From SFHK01 sp964554795 (GTDB lineage: Bacteria > Bacillota > Clostridia > Christensenellales > Aristaeellaceae): DNA of 64,000 bases. A model generated the notes under the pieces. It saw only the letters and a program-made list of their open reading frames with translations. It did no database searches and was not told where the DNA came from. The translations under genes were made by a program, and so were the position numbers. This document shows positions 26,978 through 35,449 of this stretch, in pieces (position 1 is the stretch's first letter; each line of letters opens with the position of its first letter). The stretch covers positions 124,001 through 188,000 of the forward strand of contig CAZKQB010000001.1 in assembly GCA_964554795.1 (NCBI GenBank). The letters are read 5' to 3'.

Positions 26978-27180
26978 AGAAACAATTACATTTGAAAAAT
27001 CACTTAAAGGAAATTCGAATGGAAGCAAATCTTTCTCAAGCACAGCTTGCAGAAATGGTAGGGGTATCAAGAAACACGATCAGTTCCATCGAAACAGGAC
27101 AATTCAACCCAACAGCAAAGTTAGCTCTTATTCTTTGTATTGCCTTGGATAAAAAATTTGAAGAGCTATTCTACTTTTAG
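26974..27180 (+). CDS. XRE-family transcriptional regulator
   Basis: A 68-residue single-domain Cro/C1-type DNA-binding protein. The helix-turn-helix is LSQAQLAEMVGVSRNTISSIE (residues 20-40; key residues Q23, A26, V29 and S31), followed by TGQFNPTAKLALILCIAL and the end FEELFYF. Its ATG overlaps the stop of the preceding membrane protein (ATGA), so the two are translationally coupled. It probably binds the palindrome in the promoter at 26581. Such tiny regulators (YozG/Tn916-associated type) usually control a linked membrane or resistance function. Confidence 0.88.
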   Translation: MKKQLHLKNHLKEIRMEANLSQAQLAEMVGVSRNTISSIETGQFNPTAKLALILCIALDKKFEELFYF

Positions 27181-27189
27181 GAGGACGGT

Positions 27190-27492
27190 ATGGATAATTT
27201 GATACTATTGGTTTTAGGCATGCTTATTTCTTCCCTTGGTATTATCAATATCAAGGGAAATATCAGTACGATACATTCCTACAACAGACGTAAAGTAAAG
27301 GAAGAAGATGTACCAAAGTATGGGAAAGCTGTCGGTACAGGAACGCTTATCATAGGCGTATCTTTGGTCTTAGGTTACACTGCTCTGTTTTGGAGTGAGG
27401 AAGTAATGGCGGCTATCATTCTTCCAGCAGTAGTCGTTGGATTAGGATTTATGCTGTATGGGCAGTTCAAATACAACGGGGGAATTTTCTAA
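27190..27492 (+). CDS. Small membrane protein of the XRE module (DUF3784-like)
   Basis: 100 residues with three hydrophobic segments (about 2-22, 48-68, 74-95) separated by a charged loop (YNRRKVKEEDVPKYGKAVG). The loop and the helix pattern resemble DUF3784-type proteins, which contain a conserved P-x-Y-G-K; the assignment is tentative. TAGGAGG precedes the ATG, 9 bases after the regulator. It is the third gene of the module. Function unknown. Confidence 0.6.
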   Translation: MDNLILLVLGMLISSLGIINIKGNISTIHSYNRRKVKEEDVPKYGKAVGTGTLIIGVSLVLGYTALFWSEEVMAAIILPAVVVGLGFMLYGQFKYNGGIF

Positions 27493-27759
27493 AAAAACGA
27501 AAAATCCCTTTAGGAACGAAAGGGCGCACTGCTACACTCACCATCAAGAGTCGTACCTCCAGGGCTGGTTCATTCTCTGGCAGCAGAAGAAAACTGCCAG
27601 ACTTCGAATGTTGCGTTTCTTTCGTGACCTCAAGGTGACTGTATTTTGCCTGTCGGCTCGGCCTGCGCTCCTTTGCAGCGCTAAAGCAGCTATCCCCTGT
27701 AGACTTACCGCAACCAAACGATTTTGATAAACCGTTCGTCGTCATTAAGTTACATACAT
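27493..27759. other. Non-coding stretch at the end of the mobile island
   Basis: No convincing gene. The minus strand is open through most of it and reads ELPALEVRLLMVSV-like fragments, which may be a remnant from an integrated element, but no start, ribosome site or known domain supports a gene. Confidence 0.3.
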
Positions 27760-27796
27760 AAATCCGACCTATGATCGTAAAACGTAGGTCGGATTT
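27760..27796. terminator. Inverted repeat, probable terminator
   Basis: AAATCCGACCTA (27760-27771) pairs perfectly with TAGGTCGGATTT (27785-27796). On the plus strand ACTATTTTATG follows. It lies between the XRE module and the convergent AI-2E family gene and could serve either, although the T-run is poor on both strands. Confidence 0.5.
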
Positions 27797-27840
27797 ACTA
27801 TTTTATGACAACCTGGCCTTCGCAGCCGGTCTCCTTTTTG

Positions 27841-29100
27841 TTAGCTCTTCGCCTTCCTTGACTTGCAGGGAAACTTCTTTTTTGCTTTTGCAGTGCCCGT
27901 CATTTCTGAGTCCGGCGACTTGGGCGGGGGCGGCGTCTCGCATGCTTGCGCGTCGCCCGCGCAAGCTGCCGCAGGTGTAGCTTCGCTGCTTTTGTCGTAT
28001 TTATCCACGATTTCCGAATACAACGAGGAGAGCAGTGCAAATACCGGAACGCCAAGCAGCATACCGGCCACACCGAACACGCGGCCGCCCACTACGATGG
28101 AAACCAGCACCCAGAACGGGGAAAGACCGGTGGAATCACCGAACAGCAGCGGCTTGATCACGTTGCCATCGATCTGCTGAAGCACCACGGTGAAGATGAT
28201 AAAGCCAAGAAGAAGATCGGGCTTTACCATCAGCATAACCACGGAGGCAACGACGCCGCTGATGATCGGGCCGAAGGTGGGAATAAAGTTGAACGCTCCC
28301 AGGAACACCGAAAGAAGTAGCACATACGGTGCCTTAAAAATACTAAGGAACACAAAGTTTGCCGCGCCGATCAAAAGCGCGTCCAGAAGGTTGCTGGAAA
28401 GGAAGACCATCATCAGCGTGTCGCCGCGATTCAGAATCGAATTCACGCGCTCCGTCCTAGCGCTGCCAAGCACCACGCGCTCCAGCTTCAGAAGACCACG
28501 CTTGAGGTTGCGGCGGTCGAGCAGTGCGTACACCGACATGGCAACGGCAATAATAAAGTTCACCAGCTGGCTACTGGCCTCCTTTAGGAAATCAGCGAAC
28601 AGGTCTCCGTTATTGGTTACCCAGCTTACAATGGCCGTGAAGATTTCATCGCTTGAGCCAACAACCTTGTCGATGTCCACATCGATGAATTCCACGTGTG
28701 AAAGCACGTCAGCAATAAACACCTTGGCAGAGGCAATGTAGTCGTTGATATTGCTTGCAAAGGTGGTGGCGCTATTGACGATCTGCGGTATGAGCGTCGC
28801 AACTAGGAACACGATAACCACAAGGAGCAGGATTACAGCCGACAGACTGCTGATATGTACGCGTGCCTTTTCGCTTTTGATTTTCTTAAGCGGCACACGC
28901 TCCATATACTTGGCAAAGGGACGAAGTAGATATGCCAGGACCAAGCCGGAGGATACAGGGGATATATAATACAAAAGCGTCTTCAGAAATTTTCTGATCG
29001 CATCCAGATTGTTGAAGGCACAGAAAAACACCGCGGCACCGAAGGCAATAACAAGGCCGGAGTAGACCAGTCGGGCATCTACCTTTTTAAAGAGCTTCAT
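27841..29100 (-). CDS. AI-2E transporter family protein (PerM/YtvI-like)
   Basis: 419 residues with about eight membrane helices. The family signature lies in the C-terminal half: FLGAFNFIPTFGPIISGV, VLQQIDGNVIKPLLFGDS and GLSPFWVLVSIVVGG. Despite the family name, most members are not autoinducer transporters; some export sodium/protons or have sporulation roles. The last 50 residues are a Pro/Lys-rich cytoplasmic tail ending in a very basic stretch. ATG 29100 has GAGGTGA 8 bases upstream; a GTG at 29112 overlaps that site. Confidence 0.85.
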   Translation of the reverse strand: MKLFKKVDARLVYSGLVIAFGAAVFFCAFNNLDAIRKFLKTLLYYISPVSSGLVLAYLLRPFAKYMERVPLKKIKSEKARVHISSLSAVILLLVVIVFLVATLIPQIVNSATTFASNINDYIASAKVFIADVLSHVEFIDVDIDKVVGSSDEIFTAIVSWVTNNGDLFADFLKEASSQLVNFIIAVAMSVYALLDRRNLKRGLLKLERVVLGSARTERVNSILNRGDTLMMVFLSSNLLDALLIGAANFVFLSIFKAPYVLLLSVFLGAFNFIPTFGPIISGVVASVVMLMVKPDLLLGFIIFTVVLQQIDGNVIKPLLFGDSTGLSPFWVLVSIVVGGRVFGVAGMLLGVPVFALLSSLYSEIVDKYDKSSEATPAAACAGDAQACETPPPPKSPDSEMTGTAKAKKKFPCKSRKAKS

Positions 29101-29219
29101 TGACAAAATCACCTCACTTATTTGTCATTATTGTATCAGAAATCGCGCGGCATGACAAGCGGGGAATACGCTAAGAATTGGGCGAATATGCTGACGTGAA
29201 CAACTGGGAGGGATGCGGA

Positions 29220-30740
29220 ATGGATGTGAATCTGACCAGACAGACGCTTGAAGCGGAGAAAACGCTGGGAGCAGAGGAGACGCAGGTGCTTTTGCGCGCA
29301 GAGGCTCTGGTATCCGGTGCAGGGCGCGAGGAAGTAGAAATCCTGATGAGCGACGCAACGGCCGTACTCGATATGACGGACGTGCAGGCAGGACGCGTAC
29401 TGGTGGAGGGTAAGGTAAAGTGCGAAGCAGCCTACCGGTTGGGCAGCGAAAACGTCGTTCGCGCCCTGAATGCCGAAACGGCGCTGAATCACGCATTTGA
29501 GATGAAGGATGTGGCGGCAGGCAATATTGTACGTGCGCACGTTCATGTAGACGACGTTCGCGCGCGCTACGAAAACGGTCACATGCTTTTTGACGTATCC
29601 GTTACGGTAAATGCGCAGGCAGCACAACTGAACAGTATCGAAGCGCTGACGGGAATTGAGGACGCGCCGGACGTCGAAGCGCAGTATGAGGATATCGTAT
29701 CGGTAAAGCTGAATGCGGAAAATACGGTTTCGGCGCTCCTTTCCGGCAGCGTTGCCCTGCCTGCGCAGCTCGATGCGCGGATGGCGCTGATGGAGTGGGC
29801 GACGCCGACCGAAATTGATGCGCGCCGCGACGTGGGCGGCGTGCGCGTGACGGGCAGTCTGCTTGTGGAAACGCTGATTTCCGGCGGCACGGCATCCCGC
29901 CCTGCGGCGCTGATACGCTATGCGCTGCCCATCGATCAGCTGATCGAAATGCCGGACTGGCTGACGGGAAACGCCCGAGCGACGGTTTCCGTGCGCGCGC
30001 TGTCCACGGAGGTCGAGCAGGCGCTGGGCGGCGAGGACAGTCTTCTGCGCATGGAGGCAGACACGACCATCACGGTGTCGGCGCTGGGCGAGGATCGCGT
30101 GCGGGCGCTTACGGACGCATACGGCACGGGTAAGACCTCTGTAGCGGTGGAAACCCGAGAGGTGGAGCTGCTAAAAAGTGTTCAGCATTTAGACGTTTCC
30201 GAGCCGTTTCGCGGAACACTTCTGATGCCGGAGGGCGCGGGCGCGGTTAAGAGCGTGTGCGCTGTACGGGCTCGCGCAACGGTGGGTGAGATCGTACCCG
30301 GGAAGGAGCGCACGTCGATTTCGGGCGTAGTGGATGCGCAGGTGCTGTATATATCTGGCAGCACGGATAAACCGTCGCGGGCCGCGGCGGAGCTACCGTT
30401 TGAAATTTCTCTGGCGGCAGAGCTGAGCGAGGATGCGCCGGTGGAAATTCACGTTTTGAGCGCCGAAGGAAATGCGCTGATGAGCGACCGAGTGGAGTTC
30501 AAGTGTATGCTGAACATACAGGCGGAAAAACGCGACCGGCAGACAATTTCCATCGCATCGAATGTCGCGTATGCGGGCGAGACCGATATTCCGCGCGGCG
30601 TGATTATCGTGTGGCCGCAGGCAGACGAAACAACGTGGACACTGGGAAAAAAATACGGCATGAAGCTTGACCGCATCCGCGAGGCCAACGGCGGCACGGA
30701 GACTCTTGAGCCGGGTCGGGCGCTGGTTATGCGCATCTAA
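29220..30740 (+). CDS. DUF3794 (SPOCS) protein with a C-terminal LysM domain, spore-coat type
   Basis: 506 residues without a signal peptide. It contains several copies of a beta-rich DUF3794/SPOCS domain, seen from the recurring pattern G-x-(V/L)-x-(V/A)-(Q/K)-(V/A)-x-Y (GKVKCEAAYRLG, GVVDAQVLYISG) and long alternating strands. The last 45 residues, IVWPQADETTWTLGKKY and LDRIREANGG followed by LEPGRALVMRI, form a LysM fold. Such proteins are found in spore-forming Clostridia and are thought to join the spore coat or cortex. ATG 29220 is chosen because GGGAGGG lies 7 bases upstream. Monocistronic; a hairpin follows. Confidence 0.85.
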   Translation: MDVNLTRQTLEAEKTLGAEETQVLLRAEALVSGAGREEVEILMSDATAVLDMTDVQAGRVLVEGKVKCEAAYRLGSENVVRALNAETALNHAFEMKDVAAGNIVRAHVHVDDVRARYENGHMLFDVSVTVNAQAAQLNSIEALTGIEDAPDVEAQYEDIVSVKLNAENTVSALLSGSVALPAQLDARMALMEWATPTEIDARRDVGGVRVTGSLLVETLISGGTASRPAALIRYALPIDQLIEMPDWLTGNARATVSVRALSTEVEQALGGEDSLLRMEADTTITVSALGEDRVRALTDAYGTGKTSVAVETREVELLKSVQHLDVSEPFRGTLLMPEGAGAVKSVCAVRARATVGEIVPGKERTSISGVVDAQVLYISGSTDKPSRAAAELPFEISLAAELSEDAPVEIHVLSAEGNALMSDRVEFKCMLNIQAEKRDRQTISIASNVAYAGETDIPRGVIIVWPQADETTWTLGKKYGMKLDRIREANGGTETLEPGRALVMRI

Positions 30741-30751
30741 AGCATATTGGA

Positions 30752-30785
30752 GCGCGCCGAAGCCATGGAAAGTGCTTCGGCGCGC
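30752..30785 (+). terminator. Strong hairpin after the DUF3794 gene, possible terminator
   Basis: GCGCGCCGAAGC (30752-30763) pairs perfectly with GCTTCGGCGCGC (30774-30785). It starts 11 bases after the stop. The following bases (AGCTTGTC) lack a clean T-run, so termination may be partial. Confidence 0.55.
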
Positions 30786-31219
30786 AGCTTGTCAAAAAAC
30801 TTCTTTGCTAAGTTAGTGGATGCGGAAGCAAGCTTCCATGCATAGGTTCCCATTATCAGAGGCGCAGCGCTCGAATTCTCAATTCGACCGTCTGCGGTTA
30901 TCCAGAAGACCGATTGGGAATCTCCTCAGGTTTCCAACCTTCCTTGCTTGAAGCCTTCGGATCCCAGCTGCAAAATCTGCGAGAAAATCACGCGAATCCC
31001 TCGTATACGTCGCTGGGTTCGATTGGAATTTGAGAAGATTGGGTCCTTTTTGAGTTTTTTACCAGGTTTTCTGACAGTCTGAGCACTCAGGCGCGTTTGT
31101 CATACGTCGATTTCAGGCACGATAAAAGAAAATTACCTCCGGCGTGTAGCGCGCGCCATACAGAATATGATACGCTTGGCACGCGTAAGAGACGCAACGC
31201 TTTAAAAGGAGGGATGCGC
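30786..31219. other. Long intergenic region with no recognised gene
   Basis: About 430 bases with no coding pattern. It contains several short inverted pieces (GAATTCTCAATTC near 30875, GATTGGGAATC near 30910) and a T-rich tract at 31047-31060. No tRNA, riboswitch or standard promoter is recognised, although it directly precedes the holin-like pair. It could hold a non-coding RNA. Confidence 0.3.
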
Positions 31220-31444
31220 ATGGAAGCGAGCATGATTTTTCAGGCCGTTAGCTGCGTAACGGCACTGTGCGTCGCGTACGCAGGCTATCGGGCGCGTGAC
31301 AACGCGCGAGCAGCAACGCTTGCAAAGATTCAATCGGAGGTAAGCCACCTGAGCACGCAGCTGGCATGGATGGAACATTCGGTCGAAACGATTCGGAATC
31401 GGCTTGACCGTAGAGCAGACGACGAAAGGAGCCGGAGCGCATGA
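31220..31444 (+). CDS. Small membrane/coiled-coil protein, XhlA-like partner of a holin
   Basis: 74 residues. One N-terminal hydrophobic helix (about 4-23, SMIFQAVSCVTALCVAYAGY) is followed by a charged helix with a heptad-like pattern (IQSEVSHLSTQLAWMEHSVE). AAAAGGAGGG lies 6-7 bases before ATG 31220; ATG 31214 touches that site. Its stop overlaps the start of the holin-like gene (ATGA). XhlA/haemolysin-type phage proteins combine a coiled coil with a membrane helix (there in opposite order) and are encoded beside holins, so the comparison is only structural. No phage genes are nearby. Confidence 0.6.
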   Translation: MEASMIFQAVSCVTALCVAYAGYRARDNARAATLAKIQSEVSHLSTQLAWMEHSVETIRNRLDRRADDERSRSA

Positions 31445-31629
31445 AAAATCAATGCAGATGGAAAAGCTGGGCGCTGTGGACGTCCATGGCGGCGCTGATT
31501 ACATTTTGCCTGAAGGAGTTTGGAGGCATCGATGTAAGCGCCCGGGTGGACGGCCTTCTGAACGTCCTTCTTCCGGTATTGGTGGGCTTCGGCGTAGTGA
31601 ACAATTCTACGTCCTCTGACTGCCTGTAG
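31441..31629 (+). CDS. Phage-type holin-like small membrane protein
   Basis: 62 residues: a short basic N-terminus, a first hydrophobic helix (about 9-24), a turn GGIDVSARVDG, a second hydrophobic helix (LLNVLLPVLVGFGVV) and a polar end (NNSTSSDC). The layout WALWTSMAALI...LLPVLVGFGVVNN-(S/P)-T resembles phi-LC3-type holins, which end GIVxDPTTKG. Here Pro-Thr-Thr is replaced by Ser-Thr-Ser. It is coupled to the preceding gene and followed by a terminator. No endolysin lies next to it, so this may be a domesticated holin. Confidence 0.65.
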   Translation: MKNQCRWKSWALWTSMAALITFCLKEFGGIDVSARVDGLLNVLLPVLVGFGVVNNSTSSDCL

Positions 31630-31642
31630 GCTGGAATGTTTG

Positions 31643-31676
31643 GGGCGGGTAAGCAGAGAGCTTTCCCGCCCGTTTT
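31643..31676 (+). terminator. Rho-independent terminator
   Basis: GGGCGGG (31643-31649) pairs with CCCGCCC (31665-31671), then GTTTTC. It isolates the holin-like pair from parAB. Confidence 0.8.
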
Positions 31677-31732
31677 CTGCGTGCGTATGATTCGAGTGCA
31701 AAGATTTCCCGCGTTATTTCACACAGGCGTAC

Positions 31733-31761
31733 TTGCCATCTCTGCCGCGCGGGCGTATAAT
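31733..31761 (+). promoter_or_regulatory. Sigma-A promoter of parAB
   Basis: TTGCCA (31733-31738), 17 bases, TATAAT (31756-31761). It lies 41 bases before the parA start. Confidence 0.75.
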
Positions 31762-31801
31762 ATATTCATATTGGGCTTTTATGCGATACGGGGGAAGTAC
31801 A

Positions 31802-32566
31802 TTGGCGAAGATTATCGCTACGGCGAATCAGAAGGGCGGCGTCGGAAAGACAACAACGGCGGTTAATCTTGCGGCATGCCTTGCCGACATGGACAGACGT
31901 GTTTTGCTTATCGACATCGACCCGCAGGGCAATGCAACCAGCGGTCTGGGTGTTTCCGTAAAGGGAGGAAGCACGGTATACGATGTTCTGACCGGAGGCG
32001 CGCCTGCGCACGACGCGGTTCGGGCAACGAAATTCAAAAATCTTTCGGTACTGCCGTCCACTATTGACCTGTCCGGTGCGGAAATCGAGCTGGTGGGTGA
32101 GGATGCGCGCGAGCGTAGGTTGGAAAAGGCGCTGAACGAGCTTCGGAACGATTTTGACTATATGTTCATAGACTCGCCGCCATCGCTCGGCCTTCTGACG
32201 CTGAATGCGCTCACTGCGGCAGACAGCGTGCTGGTTCCTATCCAGTGCGAATACTACGCGCTAGAGGGCGTAGGGCAGCTGATGAACACGCTGAATCTGG
32301 TGCGCAAGCGCCTGAACCCGCGTTTGGACGTCGAGGGCGTGGTACTTACAATGCTCGATGGCCGCACAAACCTGGGGCTGCAGGTGGTAGGCGAGGTCAA
32401 AAGATATTTCAAGGGCAAGGTTTTTAAAACGGTGGTTCCGAGAAACGTGCGCCTGAGCGAGGCGCCAAGTCACGGACTGCCGATTCACCTGTATGATGCC
32501 CGCTGTCCCGGCGCGGATGCGTACCGCAGGCTGGCGACGGAACTGATTGAACGAAACGAGGGATAA
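31802..32566 (+). CDS. parA: Chromosome partitioning ATPase ParA/Soj
   Basis: 254 residues. The deviant Walker A is KGGVGKTTTAVNLA (residues 11-24), followed by LIDIDPQGNATSGLG and the Walker B-like MFIDSPPSLG. The P-loop ATPase binds DNA non-specifically as an ATP dimer and works with ParB in origin segregation and replication control. I chose TTG 31802 because a GGGGGA ribosome site lies upstream and the product then has the standard length; an ATG at 31781 would add seven unconserved residues. parB follows after 3 bases. Confidence 0.95.
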   Translation: MAKIIATANQKGGVGKTTTAVNLAACLADMDRRVLLIDIDPQGNATSGLGVSVKGGSTVYDVLTGGAPAHDAVRATKFKNLSVLPSTIDLSGAEIELVGEDARERRLEKALNELRNDFDYMFIDSPPSLGLLTLNALTAADSVLVPIQCEYYALEGVGQLMNTLNLVRKRLNPRLDVEGVVLTMLDGRTNLGLQVVGEVKRYFKGKVFKTVVPRNVRLSEAPSHGLPIHLYDARCPGADAYRRLATELIERNEG

Positions 32567-32569
32567 TCG

Positions 32570-33466
32570 ATGGCCGCAAAGAAAACCGTTCCGCATGGTC
32601 TGGGCCGCGGACTGGGCGCGCTTCTGGGAGACATAGAGGAAGAAAGCGAGCTTCTGCACTCGGAAACCGAGCAAAAGGGCGATGTTGTACAGACCGTACC
32701 GCTTTCAAGCATTGATCCGAACCGGGATCAGCCGCGAAAGGAATTCCGCGAGGAAAGCCTTAAGGAGTTGGCGGATTCCATCCGCGCTGTGGGCGTAATT
32801 CAGCCCATCGTGGTTACTCGGCGCGGAAATCGTTATTCCATCATCGCAGGCGAACGTCGCTGGCGTGCATCCCGCATGGCCGGGCTGACCGAGGTCCCCG
32901 TAATCGTGCGCGACTGGGATGAGATGACGCGGCTGAAGGCTGCGTTGATTGAGAACCTACAGCGCGACGACCTGAACCCGGTAGAGGAGGCTCTGGGTAT
33001 CCGCGCGCTGATGGACAGATGCGAGTTAACGCAGGAGGCTGCTTCCGGCGTCATTGGCAAAAGCCGCAGTGCAATTGCGAATTCTCTGCGCCTTCTAACG
33101 CTGCCGGACGACGTGCTTGTCCTCTTGAAGGACGGCTCCTTGTCCGCAGGGCATGGGCGCGCGCTGGTCTCTGTTTCACCGGAGCGTCAGTCAAAGCTGG
33201 CTCTGCTGACCGTTCAGCAGGGCTGGTCGGTGCGTCAGCTGGAGCGCATTTGCGCGCAGCCGGAGAAAAAGCCTCCCGAGGCACCCCCCTCCCGGCGGCC
33301 TGCAGAGCTCGCGCAGCTTGAAAAAATGGCGCGCGAGGTTTTTGGAACGCGCGTGAAGCTTGACGGCGACGAAAACAAGGGAAAAATCACGCTCAGCTAC
33401 ATGAGCGCCGAGGATCTTGAGCGTATCTGGGATGTGCTGGAGTTCATCCGTCAGGGTGAGCAATAA
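32570..33466 (+). CDS. parB: Chromosome partitioning protein ParB/Spo0J
   Basis: 298 residues. The N-terminal GLGRGLGALLGD segment activates ParA. The CTP-binding ParB/Srx domain carries IQPIVVTRR and GERRWRAS, followed by ALIENLQRDDLNPVEEA and the helix-turn-helix LTQEAASGVIGKSRSAIANSLRLL (about residues 148-171; key positions in the recognition helix SRSAIANSLR). The C-terminal dimerisation domain ends the protein. It should bind parS, but I saw no convincing TGTTNCACGTGNAACA-type site in the window. Same operon as parA. Confidence 0.95.
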   Translation: MAAKKTVPHGLGRGLGALLGDIEEESELLHSETEQKGDVVQTVPLSSIDPNRDQPRKEFREESLKELADSIRAVGVIQPIVVTRRGNRYSIIAGERRWRASRMAGLTEVPVIVRDWDEMTRLKAALIENLQRDDLNPVEEALGIRALMDRCELTQEAASGVIGKSRSAIANSLRLLTLPDDVLVLLKDGSLSAGHGRALVSVSPERQSKLALLTVQQGWSVRQLERICAQPEKKPPEAPPSRRPAELAQLEKMAREVFGTRVKLDGDENKGKITLSYMSAEDLERIWDVLEFIRQGEQ

Positions 33467-33645
33467 AAAATACCGCCCACATAATCCGGCGGCGTGTCAT
33501 GCGACATTCTTCCTGCCAGCTGCGGCATGCAAATTCGCTAGTTTTCATCCGGCAGATCTTCTCAATTTACGCTTACTGTCAAGAGGAAGAATCCACATGC
33601 CAGCTACCTCATCTGCACTGACTAAGATTAGAAAGGGTGATATCC

Positions 33646-34293
33646 ATGCGTTACACAGCGAAAAAACTGCCCGCGGGGACGGCTCCGATCGAGTTTCGGG
33701 GTGCGTTTGACCCTGCACAAATTCCTGCGCCGTATGATGCTCTGAACGAGGCTTCCATCGCAGATTACCCGTGGCTTTCGCTTTTCACGGATTCCTTCCC
33801 GTCCTTTGCGCGCATGGGATGGAATGAGGAAGGACTTTTCGTCCTTATGTATGCGAAGGAAGCGCCTATTCAGAGCAAGGAAACCGCATTCGGCGGTCGC
33901 CAGTGCCGCGACAGCTGTATGGAATTCTTTTTTATGCCGTTCCCGGAATCAGACGCGAATTACCTGAATGTAGAAATCAATCCCGCAGGGATACCGCATG
34001 TGGGATTGGGTATCGGCAGGCGTCCGCCCCGGCGGCACTTCACTGAGGCTGTCCCAGGCATGACGATTCATGCAAGCAAATACGACGGTGCGTGGTGGGC
34101 CATCAGCTATGTCATTCCGATGAGCTTTATTAAGGAGCTCTTTGGACATGAGCTGACAAAAGGCACGATGCGCGGAAATTTCTACAAGTGCTCGGAGGAC
34201 ATTCATCCGCATTTCGGCACATGGAATCATGTCGTCGCCGAAAAGCCGGACTTTCATCGTCCCGAGTGCTTTGGCGAAATCGAGCTTGCGTAG
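33646..34293 (+). CDS. CBM9-like carbohydrate-binding protein
   Basis: 215 residues without a signal peptide. The sequence has the pattern of the family-9-like carbohydrate-binding fold found alone in gut Firmicutes and Bacteroidetes: LFTDSFPSFARMGWNEEGLFVL, then RDSCMEFFFMPF, YLNVEINPAG and the C-terminal GNFYKCSED...HFGTWN. In family 9 modules such aromatic residues stack on sugars. No catalytic domain is attached, so its role is unclear. ATG 33646 has AAAGGGTGA 6 bases upstream. It stands alone between parB and the rplI operon. Confidence 0.75.
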   Translation: MRYTAKKLPAGTAPIEFRGAFDPAQIPAPYDALNEASIADYPWLSLFTDSFPSFARMGWNEEGLFVLMYAKEAPIQSKETAFGGRQCRDSCMEFFFMPFPESDANYLNVEINPAGIPHVGLGIGRRPPRRHFTEAVPGMTIHASKYDGAWWAISYVIPMSFIKELFGHELTKGTMRGNFYKCSEDIHPHFGTWNHVVAEKPDFHRPECFGEIELA

Positions 34294-34322
34294 CTCTGAA
34301 GCCGCGTGAGCCGGATGACGGC

Positions 34323-34351
34323 TTGCCATGGCGCAGGGGCTGTGTTATAAT
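34323..34351 (+). promoter_or_regulatory. Sigma-A promoter of the DUF2232-rplI-dnaB operon
   Basis: TTGCCA (34323-34328), 17 bases, TATAAT (34346-34351), about 37 bases before the first start codon. Confidence 0.75.
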
Positions 34352-34387
34352 AAAGTACAATGCAAAGCTGTAAATGAGGGAGCCTAC

Positions 34388-35449
34388 GTGGAAGAAAAGA
34401 AAGTTTCGGGACGTACGATCTGGATGACGGTGCTCGCAGTTGCGCTCGGCGCGTTTGCATCGGGAATTTCAGCATTTGTGCTCGGCGTGAGCGGAGCGAT
34501 GTATGCGTGGCTCATATTCCTTGTGCCGCTTCTGAGCCTGCTGCTATACGGCGCGGGCGGGATCCTGCCAGTGTGCGCGTTTAACGCTGTGGCGCTGGGC
34601 GGCTCTTTCTACCTGATGGGCGGGCTGTTCGCCGCGCTCGTGCTGGTGGGCGCATGCCTTCCGGCAGCATTCATGGTATATGAATCGCGAAAGGCTGTGC
34701 CATTTTTCCGGCAGCTTACGCATGCACTCGCAGCGCAGGCTCTGGGGCTTGTCGCGGTAGTTGTGATTCTGGGACTCCGGTATGGGCCGAATCTGGCGGA
34801 GGTTGCATCAAGTGCAATTCGCAGCTTTTTCGATTCCATGGGGGCGACGTTCGCCGACCGAATCGCAGAGAGCATTCGCTCGCTGTACCGCGCGCAGAAT
34901 CAGATCATTACGATCGAAAACGACGAGCTGATTGCCATAATTTTGGAGGGACTGGAGCTCTCGATTCAGGTTGGCGTTCCGATGCTGATCGTTCTGCTTA
35001 CGAATGTCAACGCGGGGCTGGGCGTGCTGTGGGGAAACGCGCTGCGCGCAAGGCGCGGAGAGGACAACGTTCAATACAAGCCGCTGTCTACGTGGTATAC
35101 ACCTCCGGCTCTCACGCTTACGCTTACGGGCTCGATCATTTTGTTCACCATTCTGAAATCGTCAGGGCAGACGTCCATCGAAATTGTGCTGGTCACGCTG
35201 CTTACCGAGGGCATGGTGCTTGCCGTCATGCAGACGACGGCGTCTCTCCTGCGCCGAATGAAGGCAACCGGAGCGTCGGTTGCGAGGCGCACGATTATGA
35301 CCGTAGCTTTGCTCATGCTGTTTAATTTGATGGTGATCATCTACGGCATCGCGAGTGCGTATTTCGGCAATCACGGCGTGGTTACGACGGCTCTAAAAAA
35401 GAAACTTGCGAAAAACGGACAGGGAAAGGATAAGGGGGATTTTGAATGA
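34388..35449 (+). CDS. DUF2232 (YybS-like) integral membrane protein
   Basis: 353 residues with eight or so hydrophobic segments. Position upstream of rplI and dnaB matches yybS of Bacillus, whose product has a DUF2232 domain; the hydrophobic pattern fits. GTG 34388 is preceded by GAGGGAG at 6 bases. In Bacillus the phosphodiesterase gene gdpP (yybT) stands between yybS and rplI; here the stop of this gene overlaps the rplI start by 4 bases (ATGA), so gdpP is not in its usual place. Function unknown, likely membrane-associated. Confidence 0.75.
   Translation: MEEKKVSGRTIWMTVLAVALGAFASGISAFVLGVSGAMYAWLIFLVPLLSLLLYGAGGILPVCAFNAVALGGSFYLMGGLFAALVLVGACLPAAFMVYESRKAVPFFRQLTHALAAQALGLVAVVVILGLRYGPNLAEVASSAIRSFFDSMGATFADRIAESIRSLYRAQNQIITIENDELIAIILEGLELSIQVGVPMLIVLLTNVNAGLGVLWGNALRARRGEDNVQYKPLSTWYTPPALTLTLTGSIILFTILKSSGQTSIEIVLVTLLTEGMVLAVMQTTASLLRRMKATGASVARRTIMTVALLMLFNLMVIIYGIASAYFGNHGVVTTALKKKLAKNGQGKDKGDFE

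Noticed and set aside
30840..30900. Possible tRNA from a T-arm-like GCTCGAATTC
   Set aside because: No acceptor stem, anticodon stem or GTTCGA-type T-loop can be folded around it.
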